64,000 nt of DNA from Ignelater luminosus (taxonomy: Eukaryota > Arthropoda > Insecta > Coleoptera > Elateridae): positions 131,516-195,515 of the forward strand of contig VTPC01003830.1 of NCBI GenBank assembly GCA_011009095.1, given 5' to 3'. A program made the position numbers and the translations under genes. A model generated the notes under the pieces. It was not told the origin of the DNA. It searched no databases and worked only from the letters and a program-made list of their open reading frames with translations. This document shows, one piece after another, positions 13,160 through 26,900 of this stretch. Numbering within the stretch: the first letter of the stretch is position 1; the number at the start of each line of letters is the position of its first letter.

Positions 13160-13740
13160 AACTGAATGCATATTATAACGCAAAAAAATGCATTACATTC
13201 CGTCAGTTATAAAATCACAGTCTTGCGAACAAGAACAGTGAATATCCCAAAGAGCAAGCAGCCTCTGGAATTGCACTCATCCGTGAAACACTTAACACCC
13301 CCATGTGTGCGAAGCGTGAAACGTGTAATTTTCTACTATTCGTATTTTCGTCCTGAGTTGAACAGCCTGTACCTGCATTTTATTTACATTCCACATCGCG
13401 ATGATCAAAGAACTGGCGGCGTTTCCATTTTTACGCGTTTTTCTCAAAGACGTCAGGGATTGAAAGAACATGACGGCACACGAAAATAAAATAATTTGCC
13501 CAAGTTAAATGAAGGTTTCAGTCACAGTCTCTGCGTCGAGCGAGCGGCGTGAAAATATGCGCGACTTTTCAGTCTTTTATGTGAAAGCCCTTGCTGGCGC
13601 GCTCTTCTTTATTTTCGCTCCCTTTTCTCTTTTAGCAGTCGCGTTACGCAAATTTATTTTCTGCTTTGATGAAGTGCTTTATGCTGTAATTTGAAAGCGC
13701 CGACGGTGGTCCTCTAAAGGAATTTATAGGTGGCTTTTAA
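13160..13740. promoter_or_regulatory. GC-richer non-coding island
   Basis: Base composition changes sharply here to a mixed, CpG-containing sequence (for example GAGCGAGCGGCGTG near 13539 and GCGCTCTTC near 13600). The frames at 13166-13489 and 13509-13694 (plus) lack protein-like patterns and splice context. A conserved regulatory element is possible; this rests only on composition. Confidence 0.25.
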
Positions 13741-16700
13741 ATTTGCTTGTAAAAATAATATAGCCACCGGTTCAATTTCATAAAAGAATAAACAACGCTA
13801 ACACATATAAAACACTGCATATTTTATGTGAAAACTTTTATATCATCTTATACTCGTTTTTGGCTTAATGTATATTATGCCATCAAATACAATTACATTA
13901 TTTAATTACATTTACGCATTCCTACCATTACAAATTGTACGTACTCCCAAGAATTATAACAAAAATAAATTAACAGAGACACAAAATAGTCATAACATAA
14001 CCAAATTTTGTGGTAACATTTCCACTTCCACGTTACACAAGAACTTCCTTAATTATTAAATGTAGGTACAAGTTACTGTTGGGGTTAGAGCGGTATTATG
14101 TAGCTTGTGCTTATAAAATTTACATGCAGATTTCTAAGGCCAAAGCTTTTATACCGTACGTTTTATATGAGCGTTTAGTATGAGTCGTTCATATTATGAC
14201 TTCATTTTACCTAATGGCGCTTTAATGTATTCAAGTTGCAAGCTCTGACGACTAAATTTCCATATTGAACACATCAACGGACAAACATCTTTTACATAAC
14301 ACACCTTGTAATAGAGAAAACTGTTGTTTTACAACGTAGCATTGCCGAATGAAAGAATAAAAAGAAATAGATCGCATTACGATTTAACTACCTGATTAAA
14401 AAAGAGTTAAAGATTTTTTTTATAAGAACAAATTAACAAATTTCACAATTATTTATTGTATCACTGATATTTATTAAGATTAAATCTGCTTGTACCATTA
14501 ATAACAGATATAATGACAGGTAATTATTGGTTTAAATTATTTATTGCCGGAGGTAGCAATAATTATCATTTTCTAAACTCAAATTAATTACGTATAATAT
14601 TTGTAATTTTCTTGTATGTAAATTATTTTATTTCATAAACATTAGTTTTTGAAACCTGTTAAGAGATAATTTATATTGTCAAACATTTAAATTGATTATA
14701 ACTAATTAAAATAAGAAGCATTTGAAAAAAAAATCTATAAATTTCTACGACCACAAATAAATCCCAATTACCATCAAATTATAAGGGCCGCTAATAGTCA
14801 ACGACACCCAGAGTCAATATTAATTATTCGATGGCCTCAATTGAAAACCCGTCTGTGCTAGCGAGGGTTGTGTTTATGCGGTGCGCCCGATCCCTTAATC
14901 TCTCTCAATTACCCCGGGCGAACTTCCCTGCTTCCAGCCATACCCCATTTCCTCATCCCTGTAAGCATCCGTTCTTCCCAAGAACCCGACGCTTAAAACT
15001 TGTTCTTTGTAGGTTTGCAGATGCATATCAGTTTTAAGAAAATACTCAAACAAGAACAGAGATGAATATTTAAAATCTACATCAGTAAGACTTCTCTACG
15101 GGCAAGATTTTAAAAAGGAATCCTCTAATGGTTCGAGTTGTGTTATCCCTCCCCTTAAATGGAAATTTTATTTTTGCTATTTATTTTTGAAATACGATGC
15201 CCACTTTAGAAGTTCTCGACAGAGCTTTAAAAGTAGGTACTAAAGATTCCCTTTAAATGAGAGAAAATATTTATGGTGATTATACGAGTATTAATCATTT
15301 GCTAAATATTTACTATTTATTTAATTCATACCTTTCTGTATTTTCAACATTCTTTCACGATTTTGTTTAGATCTATGGTTCCTAGGTTATATTTTATTTA
15401 GCAAATTCTTTGTTCAATTTCCATTGAATCCTACATCCATTATGTTTTCTATTATCGTTTCCTATTTTATTATTATTATTTCCTATTTAGAACTTCTTTT
15501 ATTCAGATTATTCAGATCGTTTTTATTACTTAACAGAATCCATTGATAAAATACATCATCCATTTAAAATATTGCAATATCAAGTTTTATTTTATTTCTC
15601 TCTAGAAGACAATTCTGAGAATACTCCTTCCATCTATTCGGATCTCAACATGCAGTCATAAAATTTCTTGGTTGTTGACATTGCAAAGGCAAAATATAAC
15701 CAGAAATAAACTTAAACATGTTCAGTCTCTAATCTTTTTGTACTACCGATAAAGTTGGCCAACAAACAGATAATTGTGGTGATAAAAAATGTAAAAAAGA
15801 AATCAATTTTAGAAATCGAAACTCTCTGTGTTACGAAGATTAGAATATTTAGTCAGCTGGTCTGTAGCTGCTATATAACCAGAGTCAGAATCAATCTTTG
15901 TCCACCATAAAAAACCGCCAAAGAACTTCAAGCAAGCTTGTTCTTTAGAACGAATCAGAATACCAGTATGCGACTGGATGCAGTAAAGGCAGAAAAAACA
16001 AAAATGTTTGTTGTGTTATTATCTCTCATCTAATATTCAAAAGCAACTATTAAGCAACTAATGCCTTCATTTTCAGCTTAGAAACAGATAACTTGAAAGA
16101 TCCCTATTTCTGTACCTCTAAATCTTAATTATCTATAAGTCACATTCAACTCATTTAGGTTCTTGGCACAAGATAGAGAACTAGAAAAATAGCTTTAATT
16201 GTCAATCAAGAAAGAACTGGAAAATTAATATAAAATAAACTTGAGCAAAGAGACACATCTATTTGATAAAGGTGTAATCAACCTTTCGGAACTTCTCAAA
16301 AGGAATAATAACAGTAAGAATGATAGTGACAGTAACTCTCTTGGTAAACAAAGAGAAAAGCCTTTCTATCAGAAGACTACCGAACTTATCAAATTACTCA
16401 CGTGGCTTTGGAACATGTAATTGACTGTCATGTTCAATATGTGATATAACAGCAGGCTCACAGTAAACCGGACGAGATATCACACAATTCTGCATGCTTC
16501 ACAAGAAACGCTACTAGTTAGTCTTGGTGTCTAGTGTCGTTAGACCAGACAAAATCTAGAGATTTAGTATCTAGACTTGGCAAAGAATATTGGTGTAAAA
16601 TTAATTTCATCTTGGACTTAGCAACTTTGTTAGTTCTATTATTACAATTAACAATTCAGCAATAATACTCGTAGATTGGAATACTTCCAAGTAGGTTAAG

Positions 16701-17232
16701 CTTTATTCGAATTAGCTATTCAATCTAAAGATCTGCAACTGGTATCCACCTTCAAATATCTCAATTTTATAGAACAAAAGTGTTTTTTTCTTCGATCTTG
16801 GCCTTATCAAACAGAGATCCGATCCAGTAGCACTTCACTTATTTTAGAATTATGGGTTAATAAATTTAGTCTCGTGTTAAACACAGTATCAAGTAATTCG
16901 ATACTAATGCAACTATTGTCTTGCAAACATCTTAAACACTAGCACTTTCTTTTTGACTATTTTTCCTTATATACCCTACTCTTTCTTAAGCTTTTTTAGA
17001 ATCAAAACCAAGACCAAGAATAATATTACGATTGGAAAACCACTAAGAACCCAAAACCAAGAGTTGCATCAGTTTTGGTCTTACAAGGCACGAATCCAAT
17101 AGAAACAACGTGCTGTAAAGTATGATTTTCAACACTTACAGCACACAGTGATCTGTGAGACTGTATGAATATAATATTGTTTGAAAGCTTACACTACCAG
17201 ATATCTAGTAGGCATACATCAAAACAATTAAA
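13741..17232. other. AT-rich intron, no supported feature
   Basis: Mostly A and T with no recognisable gene. A GC-richer pocket lies at about 14820-15030 and contains an open frame of 68 codons without family resemblance. The stretch 15600-17200 has the mixed, stop-ridden look of an old repeat, but I could not assign it. Confidence 0.4.
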
Positions 17233-17960
17233 ATGGCGAATACGCGAATGTCGAAAGTAGAAGTGGAATTACTTCGAAAAAGAATATGCCAAAGTTATGA
17301 AAATGTCTTCGGCCATAACAAAAAGATGACGATCAAACATTTTAAGGAAGAGGGCCTGGAGTCTAGTTTTGTATATACCGGGTGCTGCATCGGCGGACGC
17401 AACATAGGAAATACGATGCTAATTTTGAAATGTTTAAATATTGGCTCCCCTAATTATTTTAGCATTAAACTTTCCTTAGGTTTTTCGAAGAGCATTGCCA
17501 GATGATATACACTGAGCAATTTCAGCATTTTAACGTTCATATTAAACATAGAACCAAAAAGACTACTAAACATTTTGCGAAATACATCATTCATCAAGCA
17601 GTTTTTGAAGATAGGAGTGACACCTTCCTGCAGTGATTTTAAAAGGTAGTAGTTAGTACCTTAGATAAAAAGAAATTATGGTATAGAAAATACAGTGTTC
17701 TGGCCTTACATGGCTAGTGTCCACTATACCAAGGTATCTTCAGGAACAAAATCCCGAATATGTACGCAAACACAAAAATGCTGCTTAAGTTCCCTAGGAT
17801 ACGCCCATTGAGCAGTTTTGGGCCATGTATAACAGTTAAATCACAAGAACAAATACTTAGGATTTGGAGGAAAATATTAACAAAAGTTGCAAAAACTCAC
17901 TGCGTCCGCTTAGAAAAATTGGAAAGACAATGAGTTTATGCTTTGGTTAAATAATTAATT
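17233..17960 (+). pseudogene. IS630/Tc1/mariner-superfamily transposase remnant
   Basis: The start MSKVEVELLRKRICQSYENV, followed by HNKKMTIKHFKEEG, matches the N-terminus of a widespread insect transposase group whose members begin MSKKEVE.LRKR.CQFYE. Further along, in other frames, come FWPYMASVHYT (about 17697-17729), equivalent to the FWPDMATIHY block around the second catalytic aspartate, and RIRPIEQFWAM (about 17797-17830), equivalent to the ARPIERFWAL block near the C-terminus. The middle is missing or unreadable and there are several shifts. The terminal repeats were not identified. It is clearly dead. Confidence 0.75.
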
Positions 17961-18699
17961 GTGAAGCAGACTAGTTAAGCTTTAAAGGGTTCTTGGCGTT
18001 GTAGTTCTGAATACAATAATAAATTTCTTATATCAAATTTATACTTTTTTATTCACTGCAGTTATGTGACTTTTTCTCCAAATAATTTTGTTTTTGAATT
18101 ATATATTGTTACTAAGAAAAATCTTTGTATAAAACACTTTATTGTACTAGACCGATGACGAAAATGAAACTAACGTATGTCTCATCAAGAAGACACAAGT
18201 GACAAATTATAAAAGACTAGCATTCAAGTAAGCTACAGAGCTTTAGATAAAAAGTTTCGACATTTGTGTCAATAAAAAGATTTGGAAATACGTACATGAA
18301 CGGATTTGGCCAGTGTGTGCAAGGCGGATTCGAGAAGCCGTTCCTGAGAACAAAGTGTGAAACATACATAAGACAAAATTATTTCCAAATAAATAAAGTC
18401 TAAAACCTATTTTAAGAAGACCCGATAAGTCTGTTCCAGTACTTTACGACCTGAATGATACAGGTGGGAAAGAGGGAAACAGAAGAAATGATATGAGTTA
18501 GTAAAAGCGTCAGAGAAGGATTTAGAAAAATAATGCTAACTTAGAATAAACTTTAACTTCTGATTTTTTCCAATAAATTCAATTTGTTAACCAAGTTATA
18601 TTTGTGATGTTTATTATTTCAGGTTCAAAGCAGGGAGATATTTGTAATTTAAAAAGTAAGAAAAAAGAAAATAAACCTTTAAAAAGTAAGCAACAAAAA

Positions 18700-19215
18700 C
18701 AGACATACCTTGCACCAACGCGCGTGCTCAAATAAGATTTTCATTTGTTAAGAAAGTCGTATGTATTTATAGGCACAAGTTCATTTAAAGCTTTTCTGAG
18801 TAATTCGCACCCCTCGCCTCATTAAGTTAAAGCGGTACAAAACTAAGTTCGCAGTACGACCCGCCAAATCAAACTATTAACTTAAGAACAAATCACTATC
18901 ACGGTTCCATCAGAGCGAGCAGCAATAATGACGCAATTAAATATTCGTCTCCATTAGCACTGCGATTACACGCCAGCTCCGGTTTATTAAATGTGCGACT
19001 TCCTCAAGAAAGTGGTGCGGTGCTTAATTAGATTTCGCCGTGCTCGCGGTTGCAAAAGGGGAGACTCGCACCCTCCTTCTTCTCCAACGCGTCCCCGTTT
19101 TCCGCCCAGATATGGCAAAATATTTATTCTGGCGTATCGCTCCGAGTACTCCGCATCAAAATGGGCAAAAAGAAAAGAAGGGATGGAGTATATTCGAATG
19201 CAAGAATAAACAGAG
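18700..19215. promoter_or_regulatory. GC-richer non-coding island
   Basis: The stretch has CpG-rich sequence (GCACCAACGCGCGTGCTC near 18713, GTGCTCGCGG near 19039) between AT-rich flanks. Overlapping open frames on both strands (up to 148 codons, 18987-19433 minus) look like by-products of the composition, with no family resemblance. It could be an enhancer. Confidence 0.25.
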
Positions 19216-21443
19216 CGCGCAATTTTAGATAAGGTTATGTAGGTTTGCTTTAGTGAATATGCGAACGTAAGATGACGTTTAATACTATGTGCTCGAGAAC
19301 TCGGCAGAGATAAGGTTTGTGTAACAAACGAAGAAGCGTTTGTATTACATTTTTCTTTTTTTTTCTTTTCCTTGTTTTTGTTCTTTGACAGAGTAAACAG
19401 GACAACAAACATCATGTAACAAATATAAAACATGTTTTTGGTTTGAATAAAAATTAGAAATAAAATGTCTACTCGAATATTTCATTTTCTTATACAAGGT
19501 ATATTTTAGAAGGAAAATCTTTTTCTGTATTCCTTCGAAGTTTGTTAAGATTCAGGTTGCACTAAAATCAGAGAAAATAAACAAAAGTGCGTTTGTTTTT
19601 ACAAAACGAGCTAGAATAGGAAATAAGATGATGTTTGAATAAAGATTCATCACAATTGTCTTGAATCAGAATGTAAAGATACAATAATAATATGCAATTA
19701 CATAAAGGAACGTCCATCACAAGATTATTTACGTATAATTACGCATCAGTCAAAAAAAAATCAATTTTGTAGTTTTCACTCATCGGGATGCTTGAAGCAA
19801 CCCTTTGTTAAGTCTTCCATAATAGACCGATATAGTTAAGATTCGGTACTTCACAATTAAGAAACTTGGATGATTACAAAACAATAACACCTTTTGGAAT
19901 GACCTTCTCTTTCGCTTTCGTTTGTCCAAACAAGTCCAGTTATTTCAAAAAGCGTCAATGCCCTAAGTTCCTTACTTTTATAACGAAGCAACATGTGGGA
20001 AGAATCATCTGAGATAATTTCGATGTTAACAAAAATAAAAAAATAGAAGACTCTGATCTAATATACGCCGTGTCTCTAGAAAGGCGGAACATACGCTTGC
20101 TCTTATGTAAGGATTTTCAGAATTATTTGACCTTTGCATATTTTATCATAAAATCATACACTAGTAAAACCACCCACCGCAGCGTCGTAAAATTATAACT
20201 GTACTTCCAATGAGTAATACCAATGAAGAAGGAATGCGTGTTCTGTGTTTGTTGAGACAGTATGTATATTCGATTAATACATTAATACGTTCAAGGTTCA
20301 AGAAAATATAATAGTTACTATTTACCTCCATCATTTCCTGATTGATCGACTGTTGTGACCAAACACTTTAGACGTTCAAATTTTGCAAGAAATGTCATTT
20401 TTAGAGTATTGTGAGTAGCAAGTTTTTTGTGTTAGACACGACACTTAGTTTCATTGTATTGTATCATGGGAGCACATTTCATTTGTCTTCATAAGACCTT
20501 TCAAGAATTAATGAACAAGTGAAGAAGATATGTGAACAATGGTTTGAAGGGCTGAAGTGACAGAAAAGTTTCGTTTCTAATCTGATTCGCGAATTGAGTT
20601 GCCGTGTTCATCAGTCCTTGTTATTTAGTCACAGTGGAGAAAAGGCTTCCAAATTATCGATAACCTTTTGTATCTTTTAGATTAAAACTTTTAGATCTAA
20701 ACTTCAAGAATTTCCTTTGTTGAAAATTAGAGAAAGAAGCTGTTGAACAAGTGCGTACAAGCGTTACCAACAAATCCTCTTGGTTAGGGTTGCCAGGTAA
20801 CCATACGAATGAGTTCAAATGGTCTTTACAAATGAAAGCTTGTATGTTGCTTTGTAAACCTTCAACGCTTCTAACAGTCTAAAAGATATTTCGATTACGG
20901 CTTTTCGGTGAGATACCATGTATAACCGAATTTTATCGTTCTAGTATCGATTGGCAATAAAATAAGCTAATGCTACTTACTATATTATCATTCTTTCAAA
21001 TCAACGATATTTTTAATTAGATTTTTAACTTTGTGTTCAAAAGCTTCTACAATTTATCAACATAACAAAGAAAAATTTAAGAAAAATGAACTTTAAAGCC
21101 ATATAAAGCCTTTCTTGTTCTGTATCTTTTCGAGGCATTTATACGTACCTATTTCAAATTTAAGATAAGTAAGTCAGTAGCAGAAAAGAATGGTAACATG
21201 CTAAAAGTCAGATATAATAAAAAATCTTTTTCTAGAGAACGTAAATTTTACAAATAGTTTAATACAAAAAGTTTTTATCGAATAATTAGAATTTCCATTT
21301 TAGCGTAAACAAATTTCCTTCTTCAAACAGAGAATAGTTCAGAGATTGGAAAACTCTCTTTAACATTTAAAACTAATTAGAGGAGATGATCTCAAACATC
21401 ATTTCCGCCAAAGTTATCGCGTGTACAATAAACGCCAAATTCA
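19216..21443. other. AT-rich intron, no supported feature
   Basis: I see no gene, transposase or clear repeat in this stretch. Confidence 0.4.
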
Positions 21444-21522
21444 CCCCAAACCGCAGCACACAACACTAGCTGCGGTTCTGATCGAAACTTGCGAAGCCTC
21501 GTGGTGGAGCTGCGGTTTGGGG
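21444..21522. promoter_or_regulatory. three RUNX-type sites with a perfect 14-base inverted repeat
   Basis: CCCCAAACCGCAGC at 21444-21457 is the exact reverse complement of GCTGCGGTTTGGGG at 21509-21522, with 51 bases between. Each arm contains the RUNX consensus (AACCGCA and TGCGGTT), and a third copy, TGCGGTT, lies at 21471-21477. RUNX proteins (Runt and Lozenge in insects) bind TGYGGT and recruit Groucho through a C-terminal WRPY motif. Placement in a groucho intron suggests a regulatory link, which is inference. The island continues to about 22030 with GC-rich non-coding sequence. Confidence 0.45.
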
Positions 21523-22888
21523 GAGAAACAAGACACCATCCTCCATGAGACTCCGCAACAGCGGCAACAATAGCAACAAGAGCCCGTGAATGTCAATTAA
21601 GTCTTGTTGAATCCCTACATCTCTACGTCTTTCTCTTTGTGTCAAACTAAAAATCACGGCGAAATTGAAATATTGAAGCGAATCAAATAGACAAAGGGGA
21701 TGGATGTTCCAAGAGAAAAGCGAGACAATCACATACGAAGGGAAGGGTCGCCTGCAGCTGTAAAGCGAGACAAGGCTCTAATGTTAATGTTGTAATCGAG
21801 ATCCCAGGGTGCGATTCCACGTGTAAGGGCGCCGCCCCAGGCTAAGCGCGGAAAGAGAACATTACGATCTGTCACTCGACTAAGCCCCACCGGATTAATT
21901 TGATTTGAAAGCTCGTTCTTGTACGAGATTACGTTGCGTTATTTCGGTTTTATGTGGAAGAGAGGAAAACGATACACGAACACTGCATACGAAAACCGCG
22001 AGCTTGGTGGCTCTTTGTGAATTAATTCATTAACCCCGACGCTAAATTTATCTCGCAAATTAAGATTAATTTATACTGCGGCAGAAACGGACGAATTCGT
22101 TTCAACAAACATTTATTTTTAAACTTAGTCCCGGATTCTTTTATTATTTATTCATGCAAATCGTCTTTTTAACCAACATTAAAAATTGAACGTTCAAACA
22201 GGAATACCATCCGCAAAGTTAATGATGACATATCGATTAATTATTAGGAATTAAAAAGGGAGACTCTTCTTTAGCAACGTTTAAAGAATTAAATGAGAAA
22301 AAATATGCACACCAAAAAGTTTTTAGCTTCATAAAAACTTTTCCAGGTTTTTCTGAAGTTCTCGAACATTTCAAAACTTTCATTATTCTTACAAATGCAA
22401 AGCATTTACTATTCATTCAGGTTCTTTTATTTAAGAATTCTTATCCAGTTTTTATTTTACTTTTTAAATAGATTTTCTTATTTTAATTCCAAATAATACT
22501 TCTTTCAAAACTAACGTTTCGCTTGTCTTTTGACTAACTTTTCCAATATGTAAATTGGCTCCATAGAAGGTATGATGTCACAGCAATGGTGCACATGGAT
22601 ATAAACGTAATAAAAAAGTAGAAACATTGTAGAACAAGTTCCACTTGAATAAAGAAAAAAAGACGGAAGAATTAGAGAGGAGATATCAAAAAAGCAAGAA
22701 TATAATAATAGCAAAAGACCTTAATGAGAAGATGCGCCATGGTCGACAAATTTGGCAATTTAGAAACTGGGAACGAAGAAATTTCTCATGTATACAGTGT
22801 GTCCCATTTATAACAATTAACTGAAGAAGATCATTAGGGTTAACAACCTTAACCATTTAAAAGAAAGAAAGTATTTCTGCATAGAATT

Positions 22889-23935
22889 ACAGTCTGTCTG
22901 ACAAGAATGTCCGCACTCTAATTAGAATATTTGAAATAAAAAACAAATTTTTTAATGAAAAATGTAAAATTTAATTTATTACCAACGGCACATTACAATT
23001 GAGGAGCGTTTTTTCAAAACTCGACAACGGCAAATTTATCAAAAATGGGATACACATGTCAATATATTAATTTTTTAGTGCTCTATCCATTGGTAAACTC
23101 AAATCATGACAAAATTCAACATTATCTATGCTATTGGCTTACAAAGTTTTAACGTATTTGCAAAACTCAACAACATGCACAAAAGGTATAAACGAATTAC
23201 CTAAACTTGAATGCCCACATATGGCTGCAGGAAATAAATCAAAGAAAAAATGTGCTGTATTAAGTTTAACCTACGGTGATGCTGAAGGTACACGTACAAA
23301 CAAGATAGTATTGCATTACGTATTTTACTAATTTGAAAGTATTCTACAGTTGTAAGTACTTTCTAGTTATTCCTTGTGAAGTTGTTTAGTTTTGAAAAAA
23401 CCTTGGTTTTTGTTATCTTTTTAATGCAATAAATATAAACACAGAACTTTCAAATTTTGTACACGTGTTACTTCTATCAAATATTAAAGATGTATACCAA
23501 AATATCCTACTGACTTTTTTTAAAATAGCTGCAAAACAATTAAATGTGTTTTCTGAGAAACTGCTTTTTTTAAGATGTTGAGTTTTGAAAAAACGGTCCT
23601 CAATTAATAGCAAGTAAAATCTCCATTTTTAGTAATTACAGTCTTACATCTTTTATCCATGCTAAGCACTACATTTTCACCATATTCTTCCGTCAGGCTT
23701 TTCCATATTTTCTTTAAAGCTGTACCCATCTGTTTAACACGGGAGATTTTCTTTTCTCGAAGTTTGGCCTTCATGAAATCCCAAACATCTTCAATGGGGT
23801 TCGCCTTTGGACTTTGAGAAGACCAATCCAAGCTTTCAATGTTGTGGTACAGAAGCGACTTCGATGTTTCGGGTCGTTATCCTCCTGTAGGACCCAGTCT
23901 CGATTTACCTTCCCAAAATCAGCTATTCGTGGACT
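22889..23935 (-). mobile_element. Tc1-like transposon remnant
   Basis: A transposase C-terminus (listed separately) is followed in its direction of transcription by a 600-base tract ending near CAGTCTGTCTGACAAGAATG at about 22890, which has the look of a Tc1-type terminal repeat. Inside lie inverted repeats AATTGAGGAGCGTTTTTTCA (from about 22996) and its counterpart at 23577-23605 (TTGAAAAAACGGTCCTCAAT). The 5' part of the element is missing. Boundaries are approximate. Confidence 0.55.
23604..23932 (-). pseudogene. Tc1-like transposase, C-terminal fragment
   Basis: Minus-strand translation shows RIADFGKVNRDWVLQEDNDPKH (second catalytic aspartate in DNDPKH, about 23865-23880), then after a deletion and frameshift YHNIESLDWSSQSPKANPIEDVWD (the third catalytic residue, glutamate, in NPIE near 23798), and the usual tail ending KNGDFTCY. 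The spacing between DNDPKH and NPIE is shorter than in working Tc1 enzymes. The N-terminal DNA-binding half is absent. It is non-functional. Confidence 0.85.
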
Positions 23936-23999
23936 TAAGCAGGTCTTGTTTACATAACATTAACATACGCTTTGCATCCAAGTTATGAGGAAAGATTAT

Positions 24000-26900
24000 T
24001 AAATGACCGAAACCTCTTGAATTGCAACACCCCCACACATGCACTTTGGCTGGATATTAAACGAATTTTTTCCTACAATTCTCTAATAATAAAGAAACCA
24101 CATACTATGTTTAGCAGCACCAAATTCCAATATAAAACTTACACGGGAAATTTTGCAGTTTAAATTTGATGTGATCACCAATCCTTTAGTACTTGACAAA
24201 GTAGTTAAGATCAAAAGATATAAATTACAGTATAAAGAACAAACATTTTGGGAAAAACAGAACTGTGTTAAGTTGTGCTGTGTAAGATGAGCGTTCAATA
24301 GGTACAGCACATCTTATCAAACTAGGCAGAAATTCATCAAAATAAAAATAAAAACACATCAGGCACTAGAAAATGAGATAGAAGAAAAAAGAGTTGAGTT
24401 TCGACAAGTAACATCTCAAAAAAAATTACGATTGAGAGCAAGCAAGTAGCAAATCCATACAATAAAATTTAAATCTAAATGTTCCAAATTAAGAGAGAGT
24501 AAAATAACTTGCTTTGAAGAATTTATCTACACAGAAGTCACAATTACTATATTGGTTCGTAAAGCTAACGGGGGCGACTGACTACCTCAGGACCGGGCAT
24601 ACAGGCACGGAAGCCCAAAAATAAGTTCAGAATGATACTTTTTGATACAGTACTGTCTCATATTGGACACAAGAGCACAAAGATCTAGGACTGCTTTTTA
24701 AAGCCGTTCCTTTTTTAAAAGCTACTTGAAGTGGAAAAACTAAAATAATTTATAAATGTGCTGGTGAAATTAAGTCTTTTTTAAAAAAAACAAGAAATAC
24801 ATAAATAAAGACGCAATAAAAACGTAAATAACATTTAAATAACATTTTCGTTTCTTTACACGAAGTATTCATTAATTAATCAAGAGAAAAACGAAAGCAC
24901 CTACGCTACAAGATTTATGCTTGCAACAACTTTTTTTATTTACTGTTTTTATATTAAATAAAACCAAGGAAATTAAACTGTCAGAAGCAGTAAACCGAAC
25001 AACTTACAATTTTTAATTAACCGTACATACTTGGATATAATTAATATTTACTAGTCAGCTACCTCTAATTAGTTAATTTATACAGTGGGCGTTATAATTA
25101 GTGACTGATTAAACATTTCCTTTGAAACAATGCAACACGCAAATCAGTCAACCTAAATAAAACGTTTAAAAAATAAAGCTTCATAATAAATAAGATGCCA
25201 GTTATGAAACAAAATTAAAAAAAAAAGTTCAACTCATCATAAACTGGCATGCGGTAAGATAATTAAAATAACAAGTCAAATTGTTCTGCGCTGTAGAAAA
25301 ACTATACTATTATAACGTAAACGACCACGGAGAAATAATATCTTGTAATTAAAGATCGTTATCAACGACACGTACAAACGTACACATACAATTAGTGAAA
25401 AAATTAATTTACTCTTGTTCATTTTATTTTTCAGGTAAATGAAATTAAAACTCGTGTGATTATACAAGCGTACGCGCCCTGAAAAAATTCTTCAAATTAC
25501 ACGCAACCCACTGGAATTTTAGATGAAGAGTAACTTTTCTTTGTAAATATTTCCACCTTCAAAATACTTTTACTTCCGTGGACTAATTTTATTTTTGCTT
25601 TTGAATTTCAATTAATTATTTTTACGTTCTCTTTTGTGATGTTAATGGAATTCAGATTTATGTGATATTAATGTTTGATACTTAATTATGATATTATACA
25701 TTCACGATCGTACGAATGAATGGTTACATAATTAATTATATAGGAAACAGATTTTTGTTGAAGTTCATTATTTGCGAGTCCTCAATTTATATAAAAAAAA
25801 GAGATAAATATCAAATCTTGCCTCGAGAGAAAATCTAAATTGGTCATTTAAAGAAACTTATAACTTTACTTCAGCTAATAAGTAACAGATCAATTTATTG
25901 GATTTAAATCAGATATGGGGTGTGGGCAGTTGAAGTAAGTAATACTCAGAATGCAAAAACATGCCTTAAATAGCCAATCAAATGTATAAATTCTAAACTT
26001 TTTTACTTTTGAATTATTGCTAGTTTTGAGATTGTCTCTAAAATTATTTGTGGCACTGTAACATAATCACAGAATAAACCATGGATCACAAAACAGTACT
26101 GTATTAACAGAAGATTAGACTACTGATCGCTTTGCTATACATAATGTAGACTGCATTATTATTTTAATCAGAACATTTTCTTCAACATCCAAAATTGGAG
26201 TACTGCTGATTGTTCTATGGTAGAATCTTGGTGGGGAATTAGGAAAGATAAACAATTAATAAGAGAATTTTAGACATACGTGTTATGTCAAGACGCCAGA
26301 GAAGAATATAGTTTGATGAATTGGAAAAAAGGAGACCCTGAGACAATAGAAGTAGAAGGGAAAATCACTAACATGGAAAANNNNNNNNNNNNNNNNNNNN
26401 NNNNNNNNNNNNNNNNNNNNNNNNNNNNNNNNNNNNNNNNNNNNNNNNNNNNNNNNNNNNNNNNNNNNNNNNNNNNNNNNNNNNNNNNNNNNNNNNNNNN
26501 NNNNNNNNNNNNNNNNNNNNNNNNNNNNNNNNNNNNNNNNNNNNNNNNNNNNNNNNNNNNNNNNNNNNNNNNNNNNNNNNNNNNNNNNNNNNNNNNNNNN
26601 NNNNNNNNNNNNNNNNNNNNNNNNNNNNNNNNNNNNNNNNNNNNNNNNNNNNNNNNNNNNNNNNNNNNNNNNNNNNNNNNNNNNNNNNNNNNNNNNNNNN
26701 NNNNNNNNNNNNNNNNNNNNNNNNNNNNNNNNNNNNNNNNNNNNNNNNNNNNNNNNNNNNNNNNNNNNNNNNNNNNNNNNACAAATAATGGAGTGAAAAA
26801 ACAGCTAAAGAAGGGAATAAACAAAGACATAGGAAACGCAAAGCAAAGCATAAATGGCAGAAGGAAAAGAAAATAAGTGATACGAAGGAAAGTTCAGATA

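Noticed and set aside
16380-16620. Weak resemblance to a retroelement polyprotein
   Set aside because: Only a few scattered residues fit and the frame is broken throughout; not enough to name any family.
18987-19433. 148-codon open frame on the minus strand
   Set aside because: Overlapping frames are open on both strands in a GC-rich island; the translation contains runs such as KNKNKEKKKKEK and has no recognisable domain.
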